A DNA stretch of 64,000 bases from Flavobacteriales bacterium UBA7666 (GCA_002483265.1 DLHO01000012.1:1-64000); one strand, 5' to 3'; positions 44,252 to 54,482 are shown, counted from the stretch's first letter. The notes: generated from the sequence alone by a model not told the origin. Numbers and translations are program-made.

Positions 44252-46618
44252 CTACTGCACCACCAATAATTGACGGAACACCGATTTATCCTGATTGTAA
44301 CCCGTAATCCAATACGTTCCTTTTTTCCAGGAAGCAGTTACGAAATCTGTTTTTGTTCCGGGTTTTAAGCGTTGGTCTACCAGTCTTCCCATGGCATCAC
44401 TTACTACGATGCGGTCTGCTGTGATTTTACTTTCTACTGTTACAAAACCAGTTGCCGGATTCGGGTAAAGAACGACGTCATTGTTTTTGTTCAGTTCGTC
44501 TAACGCCAGGTTGTATCCTTTGATTGCAATGGCGTATTCTCCCTTTTGGATGTTGGTGACATTGAACGTTCCCGTTTTGTCATTTACATTTCCAAAGTTC
44601 TTGGTGTAAGTTGGAAATTCAGTCCAATCTACAGAGCGATCGGGACGGTAAAGTAAAATCAAACTGTCTTCCGTTCCAGTGATCAATAAATGATCCAAGT
44701 AAGCATTTCCGCCGGTAAGTTGTCCGCTGTAGCGGAACGTTGCGTTTGCATTGAATCCTGCATTCCAGATTCCGTCAATTCGCCAATAACGTTGTGAAGA
44801 GATCAGTTTTCCGGATTCCCAATCAATAACAGGATCCGGAGCAGCCCAATTGTGTTCTACAACCACGAAAGCAGAATCAGTTACGCTTTGTACCTGCATT
44901 AACAAATTGGAATGAGCCAGATTTTTTACTCCGGTAGTTGTCACAGTTGTATAAGTTGCTGTAATAGCATGAGAAATCAATTCGTCTCTGTTCAAATAAC
45001 CAACAGTTGGAATAAAAGGAACGGAAACGGTAACCGTATTGTTCATTCCGGATGAATGAATGGTTGTTTCAAAGGTGTTCCAGTTTTCATCACGCAAGGT
45101 TAAAGTCAACGGAATTTGATTGCTGTAATTGGTTCTTCCTACTAGTTTTTGCTTCAAATGAACAGTCACATCGTGCTGAACTCCATTTTGAACAATGGTC
45201 AATGAATCAATGGAAACATGTGGCCAGCCTCCCTGAAAGATCCAGTCAGCAAAGAAGTTATTGAGGTTGAATCCGGTAATTGCGCTCAGATCGTCGCGGT
45301 ATTCAATGGCATCGATATCGGAGAATTTGTTTTGTTCCAAGAGGTCTTTTAGTCCGTCGAAGAAAAGTGTATCTCCCAAATAGGCTCTAAGCGTATGAAT
45401 CATATCAGCACCTTTCAAATAGGTGGTGCTTCCGTAAGTATGCGCTTGTGGAACTCCTGAAAGCGGCCAATATCCGCCATCATCCATGTGGCAAGTACGC
45501 AACAACTCTTTGTGCTCGTTTCTCACAAGTGATTCATAAGCTGCTCTGTTGGTAAACTCTTCTTTGAAAACGTATTCGCAATAAGCGGCGCTTCCTTCGT
45601 TGATCCACATATCTTCGGCAGTTCTGCAGGTTACCAAGTTTCCCCACCAATGATGCGATAATTCATGTGCCATAGTGGATTGATAGGTTAAAGTTCCGTC
45701 GGCGATCACTTCCGGATAGGCAATATTCATGGCGTGCTCCATTGCTCCGGCAGTCATGGGAACGAGTACATAACCTACGCGATCCCAACGATACGGTCCG
45801 AATTTGTCTTCGAAAATATCGAATGCACTTTCCAGATTCACAAAAGAGGTTTTCATTTGAGTGGTATCTGAAGCGTGTGCTGCTAATTTTACCGGAATCG
45901 GATTGTTTTGATAGTTTGTAAATGAGCCATTAACAAAAACATAATTGGATACTGCAACTGAAATCAAGTAAGATGGAATGGTCTGAAAGACTTTCCAATG
46001 ATGGGTTTCCGATAGGTTTGGATTAATAACGGTGGATTGAAAAACACCGCCACAAGCTGCATCGTGAGCCGGAAGTGTTGTTACAAACAGATCGTAAGTA
46101 GATCGTGTGGTGAAATTATCGAAACACGGAAACCAGGTTTTTCCGTAATTATGAGGAATGTCATCCAATGAAACTCCCACGTTGTAAGCATAAGCGGAAT
46201 TAAAATAAAAACCACCGAATGTAGGATCCTGAACGGTTGTTCCATGATAGAAAACTTCAATGGAGGTTGAGTCTCCGATATTGAACGTTGCGCCCAGATT
46301 TACTTTAAATCCAAGTGGAGCAGGGGTGAATGAAAGTAAGTTTCCATTGGCATCGTGAACGCTGTCAACGGTTGGACCCATCAAGTCCAATTTGATTTCT
46401 GTAATGTTATTGACTTTTGGTTCGAATATAACCTGTGTATGTCCTTTTAAAATGAAGGTGCTGAAATCCTGCAAATCGAGGTGAACGTTGTAATGTTCAA
46501 TCGAAATACTATCGCTTCGGGTATCGTATGGGAAGGAGGTTTGAGCGACAGCGGTATTGAATAAACCTGCGAAGAGGATTAAAAGGCTAAAGGAAAAACG
46601 TGCAGTAGAACGATTCAT
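44252..46618 (-). CDS. secreted M1 family aminopeptidase with type A T9SS sorting domain
   Basis: Starting at the ATG at 46618 (MNRSTARFSFSLLILFAGLF) it has 788 residues with a proper signal peptide; the longer in-frame start at 46711 adds a polar extension and is rejected. The M1 fold has the substrate motif GAMEHAMN and the zinc motif HELSHHWWGN near residue 320, followed by the second glutamate in NEGSAAYCEY. The last about 75 residues (VVLYPNPATGFVTVES to FRQLLVVQ) are a type A sorting domain, so it is exported by the T9SS. It would trim peptides outside the cell. Confidence 0.92.
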   Translation of the reverse strand: MNRSTARFSFSLLILFAGLFNTAVAQTSFPYDTRSDSISIEHYNVHLDLQDFSTFILKGHTQVIFEPKVNNITEIKLDLMGPTVDSVHDANGNLLSFTPAPLGFKVNLGATFNIGDSTSIEVFYHGTTVQDPTFGGFYFNSAYAYNVGVSLDDIPHNYGKTWFPCFDNFTTRSTYDLFVTTLPAHDAACGGVFQSTVINPNLSETHHWKVFQTIPSYLISVAVSNYVFVNGSFTNYQNNPIPVKLAAHASDTTQMKTSFVNLESAFDIFEDKFGPYRWDRVGYVLVPMTAGAMEHAMNIAYPEVIADGTLTYQSTMAHELSHHWWGNLVTCRTAEDMWINEGSAAYCEYVFKEEFTNRAAYESLVRNEHKELLRTCHMDDGGYWPLSGVPQAHTYGSTTYLKGADMIHTLRAYLGDTLFFDGLKDLLEQNKFSDIDAIEYRDDLSAITGFNLNNFFADWIFQGGWPHVSIDSLTIVQNGVQHDVTVHLKQKLVGRTNYSNQIPLTLTLRDENWNTFETTIHSSGMNNTVTVSVPFIPTVGYLNRDELISHAITATYTTVTTTGVKNLAHSNLLMQVQSVTDSAFVVVEHNWAAPDPVIDWESGKLISSQRYWRIDGIWNAGFNANATFRYSGQLTGGNAYLDHLLITGTEDSLILLYRPDRSVDWTEFPTYTKNFGNVNDKTGTFNVTNIQKGEYAIAIKGYNLALDELNKNNDVVLYPNPATGFVTVESKITADRIVVSDAMGRLVDQRLKPGTKTDFVTASWKKGTYWITGYNQDKSVFRQLLVVQ

Positions 46619-46690
46619 AGTTTTAGAAATAGAAAGTAAAGATAATGAATTGCGAATTGTTTTACGCTTTTGAATAGAAGTTAGGGTTGA

Positions 46691-46715
46691 GTACGAGCGT
46701 GACGCTCGCACCAGC
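46691..46715. repeat. REP-like palindrome, copy 1
   Basis: CGAGCGT-g-ACGCTCG is a perfect hairpin and is followed by CACCAGC. It is much more GC-rich than its surroundings. Related to 47021-47048 and 55693-55717. Confidence 0.65.
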
Positions 46716-47020
46716 AGGAGAGTTGCGAATTATGAATGTTTTTACACTTGTGAGAAGTATTTAGATTTTAAGATTTTAGGATGTAGGATTTTAGGACTTG
46801 ATCTGAATACTTGATTTTGAGGATCAAAATCTAGCAAAAGCCAGTAAAATCGAGTGTTAAATCCTTAACCTTTTCATACAGTATCCATACAGTATCTATG
46901 CTCTATCCTCCCTTGATCTACGCTTGATGTATGAGGTAGGAAAAAAGCATCGTTTTTGAAGATGGATTTGAGTGTTTTTAATGAAGGAAGGATTTCTCGC
47001 TTTTGAGAAATGTAATTTAA

Positions 47021-47048
47021 CTGGCACGAGTGTGACACTCGCGCCAGC
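47021..47048. repeat. REP-like palindrome, copy 2
   Basis: CTGGC-a-CGAGTGT-g-ACACTCG-c-GCCAG is a 27-nt palindrome with a single unpaired position in each arm. It ends in GCCAGC, like copy 1. Confidence 0.7.
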
Positions 47049-47058
47049 GGATAAAGAT

Positions 47059-47085
47059 TTGTTCGGAAGAATTTCGGTAACTTTG
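47059..47085 (+). promoter_or_regulatory. candidate promoter of the hybrid kinase gene
   Basis: TTG (47059-47061), 16 nt and TAACTTTG (47078-47085) fit the Bacteroidota promoter pattern. The start codon is 45 nt further on. Confidence 0.45.
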
Positions 47086-47129
47086 AGAGCAATTCGAAAG
47101 TTATATTAAAGGATCTCTCCGTTCATTTT

Positions 47130-49736
47130 ATGGCACGTTTTATTTTTTTTGTATTCCTTATTTCAGCGGTTCTTTTACCTCAAGGGTTGATTGGTCAGGA
47201 TGTTGCAGACTCGCTGCGATTGCAGATTGCGATTGCTTCTCCGCAGAAGAAGGGAGCATTGAATCTTGAGCTTGCGAATCATTTTTTGACAGAACATCCG
47301 GATTCTACGATTTATTATGCGAGGATCGGGATGGCTCTTGGAAAAAAGAGGAATGATCAGGTGATTGTGATTCGTTCTTATTCGATGATCGGTGAGGCTT
47401 ATCAAAAAGAAAACAAAATTAAAATGGCGATTGCTTCTTACCTGAAAGGGTTGGAGCTGGCTGAAAAGCACGATGAAAAATCATTGGCAGGGACGATTTA
47501 CAATGGAATTGGGGTTTGTTATTTCTACCAGAATGATCTGAAGAAGGCAGAAAAGTATATGAAGCAGGCTGCCGAGGCAAAGAAACAAGCGAATGATTAT
47601 CAATACTATTCACTCATTGCAGCAAATCTGGCAGGTTTACAGATCATGAACCAATCTTTTGATGAATCGATCAAAACGCTCAAAGATGCAGAGAAAACTC
47701 TGCTGAAGAATCAACAGTTTGAGTACCTCGCTGCGGTATACAATTCACTTGGAGCAGCTTATCAAAGTACTCATTCGGATTCCTGTGTTTTTTATTTCGA
47801 GAAAAGTCTGGCATTCTCTGCAAAATATAAGGACTACCTTTCCATGATGAATACCTACCAGAATTTGGGGGATTATTATCTGGGACAGAAGAATTATTCC
47901 AAAGCGATTGACTACATGAAAATGGCCATTGCAACGAATGAACGAAGACCGGAAGACCAATACAAGCCTGCATTGTTTGAACGGATCAGCGGGTTGTATG
48001 ATTCGATAGGAGACTTTAAAAGTGCTTATCGCTATAAAAAGCGGGAAACTGAAACACGGCAAAGGTTGTTTTCAGTAGCAAAGGAAAAGGAAATTGAAGA
48101 ATTGGAAATCCGATACCAAAGCGAAAAGAAAGAAAAGGAAATTCAGCAGCATAAGCAAGAAATTGAAAAGCGAAAGAATCAGCAAAATGTACTTTTATTT
48201 GGTGCGATTTCCTTGTTTCTGATTGCCGGATTTAGTACGTATTTGTTTTTTCAACGGAAAAAAATTACACAACGATTCGAACAGGAAAAACTCCGCTTGT
48301 TTGAAAATATTTTTCATGAGATCCGCACACCGCTGACGTTGATCGATGGCCCAATTCAGGTTCTGAAGAAATCGTTAGATCCTGTTAATCAGGAGCAACT
48401 TGCACTGATGGAACGGAATTCAGAGAAGCTAATCCGTTTGGTGAATGAATTACTGGATGCTTCCAAATTGGGGAAGGGAAGTTTTCAACTTCACTATACC
48501 AGCGGGAATCTTCCCGATTTCATCGAACAACTCATTACGGGATTTTACGGTGAAGCTGAATCAAAAAATATTCGGATTACTCAGACAGCTATCCGCTCTG
48601 AAAAACACTATTCATTTCCGTCCAATGCTCTGGAAAAAATACTTTCGAATCTGATTGGAAATGCACTGAAATATTGTCCTGAGGGATCCGAAATTCAAAT
48701 TGTTTCCCAGATAAATGAGCAAAACCTGATTGTACGGGTAAGCGATAACGGTCCGGGAATTCCTAAAAAGGATCAGAAAAAGGTGTTTCGCCGTTTTTTC
48801 AGGGGGAAACATACATCAGCAGTAACTGGTACCGGAATTGGATTGTCACTGGTGCACGAATTGGTAACACTTGTTCATGGAGCGATTGAGCTTGAGAGTC
48901 ATGCTGGAGGTACATCATTCTGTGTGACCATTCCATTACAAGAGTTAAGGGAAAACAGAGTAATAAGTTTTGAAAAAGAAGGGATTCCAATTCTGTTATT
49001 AGCGGAAGATGATCCAGATATGGCTGCTTTCACTATTTCAGTGCTCCAAGAAAATTTCCAGATCCTGCATGCTAAAAATGGGAGGGAGGCTATGGATCTT
49101 ATTCAGGAAAATTTACCTGATGTGGTTCTTTCGGATGTGATGATGCCGGAGAAAGATGGAATTGAATTATTGAAGGAAATCCGGTCAAATGAATTGACCA
49201 GCCACTTACCTGTAGTCTTGTTTTCTGCAAAAGCTTCTCTCGAAAGTCGTTTGGAGGGGCTTCAACACGGAGCTGACGGTTATGTATCTAAACCTTTTTC
49301 ACCTGATGAATTGAAACTCGTCATCCGTAATTTGTTTACTACGATTCAACGAAACAAAGATGCTTATACCGATTCCATCCATTCGGAAAAAACTTTCGAA
49401 GAACGGGTTAAAAATGAAAACGCGTACGTCAATAAAATAATTGACCTGATTATAGCGCATATGGATGATCCGGATTATTCTGTGAACGAGCTTTCGAATG
49501 ACCTTTCGGTTAGCAGAAGTCAATTGCATCGAAAACTAGCCGCATTAACCGGATTTTCAACCACCAGTTTTATCAGTATGATTCGCCTGGAAAAAGCGAA
49601 GGACTTGTTATTAACTCATGAGGGGAATATTACTGAGATTGCTTATAAATGCGGTTTCAACAGCCAATCGTATTTCACCAAATCATTCACTGAATATTTT
49701 GGTGAAAGTCCAAGTCAATTCATGAAAAAGCCCTGA
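47130..49736 (+). CDS. hybrid two-component protein: TPR, histidine kinase, receiver, AraC DNA-binding domain
   Basis: This 868-residue protein has a signal sequence, a periplasmic TPR region (about 30-310), a charged coiled coil, and a membrane helix at about 352-372. The dimerisation/phospho-acceptor domain carries His in IFHEIRTPLTL (about 393). The ATPase domain (about 500-610) has NLIGNALKY, DNGPGIP and GTGIGLSL. The receiver (about 618-735) has the phospho-acceptor Asp in VVLSDVMMPEKDG and the lysine in GYVSKPF. An AraC-type helix-turn-helix pair (about 770-868) closes it. A whole signalling pathway in one chain is typical of Bacteroidota. It may control the repeat-rich secreted protein that follows. 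Confidence 0.93.
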   Translation: MARFIFFVFLISAVLLPQGLIGQDVADSLRLQIAIASPQKKGALNLELANHFLTEHPDSTIYYARIGMALGKKRNDQVIVIRSYSMIGEAYQKENKIKMAIASYLKGLELAEKHDEKSLAGTIYNGIGVCYFYQNDLKKAEKYMKQAAEAKKQANDYQYYSLIAANLAGLQIMNQSFDESIKTLKDAEKTLLKNQQFEYLAAVYNSLGAAYQSTHSDSCVFYFEKSLAFSAKYKDYLSMMNTYQNLGDYYLGQKNYSKAIDYMKMAIATNERRPEDQYKPALFERISGLYDSIGDFKSAYRYKKRETETRQRLFSVAKEKEIEELEIRYQSEKKEKEIQQHKQEIEKRKNQQNVLLFGAISLFLIAGFSTYLFFQRKKITQRFEQEKLRLFENIFHEIRTPLTLIDGPIQVLKKSLDPVNQEQLALMERNSEKLIRLVNELLDASKLGKGSFQLHYTSGNLPDFIEQLITGFYGEAESKNIRITQTAIRSEKHYSFPSNALEKILSNLIGNALKYCPEGSEIQIVSQINEQNLIVRVSDNGPGIPKKDQKKVFRRFFRGKHTSAVTGTGIGLSLVHELVTLVHGAIELESHAGGTSFCVTIPLQELRENRVISFEKEGIPILLLAEDDPDMAAFTISVLQENFQILHAKNGREAMDLIQENLPDVVLSDVMMPEKDGIELLKEIRSNELTSHLPVVLFSAKASLESRLEGLQHGADGYVSKPFSPDELKLVIRNLFTTIQRNKDAYTDSIHSEKTFEERVKNENAYVNKIIDLIIAHMDDPDYSVNELSNDLSVSRSQLHRKLAALTGFSTTSFISMIRLEKAKDLLLTHEGNITEIAYKCGFNSQSYFTKSFTEYFGESPSQFMKKP

Positions 49737-49807
49737 TTCATTGGGTTAATGCAACAATAATACATGATCTGGCAACATGATTACATGTCTTTTTGTTATC
49801 GACAACC

Positions 49808-49815
49808 TAAATTTG
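49808..49815 (+). promoter_or_regulatory. candidate -7 box for the repeat-rich secreted protein
   Basis: TAAATTTG fits TAnnTTTG and lies 32 nt before the ATG at 49848. It supports that start over one at 49764, which would be upstream of the promoter. No good -33 element is seen. Confidence 0.4.
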
Positions 49816-49847
49816 TAGTCATCAATAATATTAAATCAATCAATTTT

Positions 49848-52800
49848 ATGGCAAAGTATCTTTTGTTATTTTTTGTTTCATTCTGGCAGTTCTTTTCCTA
49901 TGCGAATGATGAGTGTATAAATGCAGTTACATTAACCCCGGCTGCGACTTGTAATTACACCACCGGGACATTTAGCGGAATGACTATTAGTAGTGCGGCT
50001 CCTTCTTGTGGTACGGGTTCTATTCAGGACGTTTGGTACACATTCACAGCAACAGACTCCACGATGAGTATTTTTCTTTCCGCTCAATCGGGATTGAATC
50101 ATGGTTTTCAGATCATTCAGGGGAGCTGCAACGGAACGGTCCTTCAATGCGTCAATAACAACGGTAGTAGTTTGAGTGAAACTTATTTTAATAATAATTT
50201 CATTCCCGGACAAGTCTATTTCGTTCGTGTCTTCAATGCATCCGGATCGATTAGTACACTTACTTTCGGGATTTGTGTCCGCACTTATCCTGTTCCTGCG
50301 AATGATGTTTGCGCGAATGCAGTTACATTAACCCCTGGTTCGGTCTGCAACTATACAACCGGAACATTCAGCGGAGCTATGATGAACGGTGGAGTTCCAG
50401 CTTGTGGAACAGCTTCTCTTCAGGATGTGTGGTATAAATTTACAGCAACAGATTCCACGATGAGTGTTTTTCTTTCGGCAGAATCCGGATTGAATCACGG
50501 TTTTCAGGTTATTCAGGGGAGTTGTAACGGAGCGGTGGTTCAATGTGTCAATAACAACGGAAGTAGTATCAGTGAATCTTATTTCAACAACAATTTTATT
50601 CCCGGACAGGAATATTATGTTCGAGTGTTTAATGCTTCCGGTGGTTTGAGTACCCTTCCGTTTGAAATTTGTATCCGCACTTATCCTGTTCCTGCAAATG
50701 ACGTTTGCGCGAATGCAGTTACATTAACCCCTGGTTCGGTCTGTAACTATACCATGGGAACATTCAGCGGAGCGATGATGAATGGTGGAAATCCGGCGTG
50801 CGGATCAGGTTCTCTTCAGGATGTATGGTACAAATTTACCGCAACAGATTCCACAATGAGCGTTTTTCTTTCGGCAGAATCTGGGTTGAATCACGGCTTT
50901 CAGGTTATTCAGGGAAGTTGTAATGGAACGGTGGTTCAATGTGTTAATAACAACGGCAGCAGTATCAGTGAATCTTATTTCAATAACAATTTTATTCCCG
51001 GACAAGAATATTATGTTCGTGTGTTCAATGCTTCCGGCGGTTTGAGTACCCTTCCGTTCGGGATTTGTATTCGTACTTATCCTGTTCCTGCGAATGATGC
51101 TTGCGCGAATGCAGTTACATTAATACCGAATGCTGTTTGTAACTATACCATGGGAACATTCAGCGGAGCGATGATGAATGGTGGAAATCCGGCATGCGGA
51201 TCAGGTTCTCTTCAGGATGTTTGGTATAAATTTACTGCAACAGATTCTACGATGAGTGTTTTTCTTTCTGCAGAATCGGGTTTGAATCATGGTTTTCAGG
51301 TTATTCAAGGGAGTTGTAACGGAACGGTGATTCAATGTGTCAATAACAACGGCAGCAGTATCAGTGAATCTTATTTCAATAACAATTTCATTCCCGGACA
51401 AGAATATTATGTTCGAGTGTTTAATGCTTCCGGCGGTTTGAGCACACTTCCATTCGGGATTTGCATCCGTACTTTTCCCGTTCCTACAAACGATGTTTGT
51501 GCAAATGCAACTACATTAACACCAAACGCTGTTTGTAATTATACGATTGGAACATTTAGCGGAGCAATGATGAATGGGGGAGTTCCCGCTTGCGGTACAG
51601 GTTCTCTTCAGGATGTTTGGTATCAATTTACTGCAACAGATTCCACGATGAGTATTTCACTTTCTGCAGAATCTGGGTTGAATCATGGTTTTCAGATTAT
51701 CCAGGGAAGCTGCAACGGAACGGTATTGCAATGTGTTAATAATAATGGAAGCAGTTTGAGCGAATCGTATTTCAACAATAATTTCATTCCCGGACAAGTT
51801 TATACTATTCGTGTATTTAATCCTTCCGGAGGTTTAAGTACGCTTTCATTCGGTATTTGTATCCGCACTTTTCCGGTTCAGCCAAATGATGTTTGTTCGA
51901 ACGCTATTGAATTAACTCCGGCAAGTACATGTAATTATACAATTGGAACATTTAGCGGCGCTATGATGAATGGGGGAGTTCCTTCTTGTGGAATCTCAAC
52001 TTCACAGGATGTGTGGTATAAATTTACGGCTACAGCTGCCAGTATGACTGTTCAACTCAATGCCGTTAGCGGTTTGAATCATGGTTTTCAGGTTTTTGAA
52101 GGAAGTTGCAATGGAACGGAGGTAATCTGCCGTAATCTAAACGGATCGGGACTTAGTGAATCATCCACTTTAACATTGCTTACCGTTGGACAAACCTATT
52201 TTATTCGGGTAATAAACAGTTCTTCAGCATTGAATACCGCTACTTTTGGGATTTGTTTAACCGGACCGCCTCCGGCATCTTGTACTCCTTCAATTGCAAT
52301 CAGTGCTTCAACAGCTACATCCATTTGTCAGGGAGAAAGTGTTGTTTTTAATGCAATTCCAACACATGGTGGTACTGCTCCTTCTTATCAATGGAAGGTG
52401 AATGGAAGTAATGTGGGAACAAACAGTTCAAGCTATACAACTACAGCACTTGCAAACGGAAGTATTGTTTCCTGTGTGATGGTAAGTAATGCGTCTTGCG
52501 CATCACCAACAAATGCTACGAGTAACACCATTACTTTCACTGTTACTCCTTCAGCTACACCTACATTTACTGCAATTCCTGCAATTTGTTCCGGAGGTTC
52601 ATTTACACTTCCAACGACTTCGAATAACGGAATCAGTGGTTCGTGGAGTCCGGCAATAGACAATGTATCAACGACAACGTATACGTTTACGCCTAATGGA
52701 GGGCAATGTGCATTTACAACAACGATGACCGTAAACGTAACGAATGCCGTAACACCAACCTTTACACCTATTGCTGCAATTTGTTCCGGAGGTTCATTTA

Positions 52801-53975
52801 CGCTTCCGGTAACTTCGAATAATGGAATCAATGGAGTCTGGAGTCCTGCTATTAACAATACAGCAACTACGACTTATACGTTTACGCCAAATGGAGGACA
52901 ATGTGCTTTGGCTACGACTTTAACGGTAACTGTAAACAGTACTTCTACAACACCAACTTTTACTCAAATTCCGGATATCTGTTCAGGAGAATCATTCACG
53001 CTTCCGGCAACTTCGAATAATGGAATCAATGGAGTCTGGAGTCCTGCTATTAACAATACGGCAACTACGACTTATACGTTTACACCAAATGCAGGACAAT
53101 GTGCTTCAACGACCACTATGACGGTTATTGTAAACAGTACTTCTGTAACTCCTTCATTTACTCCGATCCCTGATATTTGTTCAGGAGGCTCATTCACTTT
53201 ACCAAGCAGTTCTACTAATGGAATCAGTGGTGTGTGGAGTCCGGCGATCAATAACACAGCCACAACCACTTATACATTTACTCCAAATGGGGGACAATGT
53301 GCTTCAACGGTAACCATGACAGTAACGGTGAATAATAACGTCACGCCACTATTTACAGCAATTCCGGCAATTTGTTCGGGAGAGTCATTCACACTTCCAA
53401 CGCTATCTACTAACGGAATCAGTGGTAGCTGGAGTCCGGCAATCAATAACACAGCTACAACAACGTATACATTTACTCCGTCATCCGGACAATGTGTTCA
53501 GACGACGACACTAACAGTTGTAGTCAATTCCGTAAATACGGGCGTAACGACTCAAAGTAATACGATTACTGCAAACGCAACGGGGGTGACATATCACTGG
53601 ATCAATTGTGCCACGAATCAGCCTATAAACGGCGCAACGAATGTGTCTTTCACTCCAACTCAAAATGGTTCTTATGCAGTGATTGTTACTCAAAACGGAT
53701 GTTCTGATACTTCCAACTGTGTTGCAATAACAACAGTTGGTTTGGAAACGCTTGTACAAAACGGATGGAAAGTCTATCCAAATCCGGTAAACGACCAATT
53801 GTTTATTGAAGTGGATGAAGCAAGTGAGGCAGTAATTGTTGAACTGACAGGAAAAGAAATTCACTCTGCAACCTTGACGACAGGAACTACTGTTTTGGAT
53901 GTAAGTTCACTAACTCCCGGAGTGTATTTTATCCGATCGGAGTCCGGAGTGAATGTGAAATTTGTAAAGAACTAG
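49848..53975 (+). CDS. T9SS type A secreted protein with two sets of tandem repeats
   Basis: The ATG at 49848 gives 1375 residues with a signal peptide (MAKYLLLFFVSFWQFFSYA) cleaved just before the first repeat. Six repeats of 132 residues follow; each opens like NDVCANAVTLTP, holds CNYTxGTFSG and DVWYKFTATDSTMS, and ends in an IRVFN-type strand, a pattern like the pre-peptidase C-terminal (PPC) fold. An Ig-like domain is next, then five repeats of about 65 residues with AICSGGSFTLP and YTFTPNGGQC. The C-terminal 75 residues (WKVYPNPVNDQLFIEV) are a type A sorting domain. It is probably a surface or released adhesin-like protein. Confidence 0.87.
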   Translation: MAKYLLLFFVSFWQFFSYANDECINAVTLTPAATCNYTTGTFSGMTISSAAPSCGTGSIQDVWYTFTATDSTMSIFLSAQSGLNHGFQIIQGSCNGTVLQCVNNNGSSLSETYFNNNFIPGQVYFVRVFNASGSISTLTFGICVRTYPVPANDVCANAVTLTPGSVCNYTTGTFSGAMMNGGVPACGTASLQDVWYKFTATDSTMSVFLSAESGLNHGFQVIQGSCNGAVVQCVNNNGSSISESYFNNNFIPGQEYYVRVFNASGGLSTLPFEICIRTYPVPANDVCANAVTLTPGSVCNYTMGTFSGAMMNGGNPACGSGSLQDVWYKFTATDSTMSVFLSAESGLNHGFQVIQGSCNGTVVQCVNNNGSSISESYFNNNFIPGQEYYVRVFNASGGLSTLPFGICIRTYPVPANDACANAVTLIPNAVCNYTMGTFSGAMMNGGNPACGSGSLQDVWYKFTATDSTMSVFLSAESGLNHGFQVIQGSCNGTVIQCVNNNGSSISESYFNNNFIPGQEYYVRVFNASGGLSTLPFGICIRTFPVPTNDVCANATTLTPNAVCNYTIGTFSGAMMNGGVPACGTGSLQDVWYQFTATDSTMSISLSAESGLNHGFQIIQGSCNGTVLQCVNNNGSSLSESYFNNNFIPGQVYTIRVFNPSGGLSTLSFGICIRTFPVQPNDVCSNAIELTPASTCNYTIGTFSGAMMNGGVPSCGISTSQDVWYKFTATAASMTVQLNAVSGLNHGFQVFEGSCNGTEVICRNLNGSGLSESSTLTLLTVGQTYFIRVINSSSALNTATFGICLTGPPPASCTPSIAISASTATSICQGESVVFNAIPTHGGTAPSYQWKVNGSNVGTNSSSYTTTALANGSIVSCVMVSNASCASPTNATSNTITFTVTPSATPTFTAIPAICSGGSFTLPTTSNNGISGSWSPAIDNVSTTTYTFTPNGGQCAFTTTMTVNVTNAVTPTFTPIAAICSGGSFTLPVTSNNGINGVWSPAINNTATTTYTFTPNGGQCALATTLTVTVNSTSTTPTFTQIPDICSGESFTLPATSNNGINGVWSPAINNTATTTYTFTPNAGQCASTTTMTVIVNSTSVTPSFTPIPDICSGGSFTLPSSSTNGISGVWSPAINNTATTTYTFTPNGGQCASTVTMTVTVNNNVTPLFTAIPAICSGESFTLPTLSTNGISGSWSPAINNTATTTYTFTPSSGQCVQTTTLTVVVNSVNTGVTTQSNTITANATGVTYHWINCATNQPINGATNVSFTPTQNGSYAVIVTQNGCSDTSNCVAITTVGLETLVQNGWKVYPNPVNDQLFIEVDEASEAVIVELTGKEIHSATLTTGTTVLDVSSLTPGVYFIRSESGVNVKFVKN
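49905..52262 (+). repeat. six tandem 396-bp coding repeats
   Basis: Units begin at 49905, 50301, 50697, 51093, 51489 and 51885, each exactly 396 nt apart; the last is slightly shorter. Units 2 to 4 are nearly identical at DNA level, whereas 1, 5 and 6 have drifted. That points to recent unequal exchange or gene conversion in the middle of the array. Confidence 0.95.
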
Positions 53976-54092
53976 GTCTTGATATGTGAAGGATCAGGAG
54001 ATTCTTCGCTAACTTTCAGGTGACCCTCACGTCAATTTGTGGGAATTAAAAAAAGATATTATTTTAGCGCTTCAAACTAAAAACTGATTACT

Positions 54093-54482
54093 ATGAAAGT
54101 AAATGTTGAACAACCCTATACATTGGCTGAGTTAAAAACGAAACTGGAAGCAGCATTTCCTGAATACAAAGTTAAATTCAGAGGGCCAAAGATTTTGGTG
54201 ATTTCTCAAGGAAACGTTGCAGGAGCAATGATTGTTGGTGAGAAACCGAAATTTGCAAGAGTGCAGGAAGGATTCCCGACAATGGGTGGACAAATGTTAT
54301 TTATGCTATCAGTTCTACTTTTAGGTGTTTTAATTCCTTTTATCGTTTTCTTAACTGCATTTAAGCCTAAACAAGTGAAAGTGCGTGACGCTGTTGCAAA
54401 TTTCATCCGTAATGAATACGGTACAGGGGCAGTCCCAACTAAAAAAGAAGAGTTAGCTACAGCAGATTTGCTTGACGCTTAA
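54093..54482 (+). CDS. small membrane protein of unknown function
   Basis: This 129-residue protein has a folded N-terminal part (1-65; YTLAELKTKLEAAFPEYKVKF, ILVISQGNVAGAMIVGE). A strong hydrophobic segment at about 70-90 (MLFMLSVLLLGVLIPFIVFL) follows, then a charged tail. No family is recognised. It ends 25 nt before a terminator and is converged upon by the radical SAM gene. Confidence 0.65.
   Translation: MKVNVEQPYTLAELKTKLEAAFPEYKVKFRGPKILVISQGNVAGAMIVGEKPKFARVQEGFPTMGGQMLFMLSVLLLGVLIPFIVFLTAFKPKQVKVRDAVANFIRNEYGTGAVPTKKEELATADLLDA

Larger units (their letters stand above)
46619..47129. other. repeat-rich intergenic region
   Basis: This 511-nt gap between divergent genes holds two REP-like palindromes (46691-46715 and 47021-47048), a perfect hairpin GATTTTGA-gga-TCAAAATC (46813-46831), a direct repeat of ATACAGTATC near 46877-46896, a 1.7-unit trace of the AATTGCG array and the kinase promoter. 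An open frame at 46874-47092 (minus) runs over a palindrome and is not convincing. Confidence 0.6.

Noticed and set aside
46619..46711. Longer N-terminus of the M1 aminopeptidase
   Set aside because: It adds 31 polar, basic residues before a complete signal peptide. The start at 46618 is the natural one.
46874..47092. A 72-codon minus-strand frame in the gap before the hybrid kinase
   Set aside because: It runs across a REP-like palindrome and the kinase promoter and shows no protein-like pattern.
49932..53864. Several open frames of 60-140 codons on the minus strand across the repeat-rich secreted protein
   Set aside because: They mirror the repeats of the plus-strand gene, recur with the same 396-bp or about 195-bp period, and have no signal peptide or domain. 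They are shadows of biased codon use.
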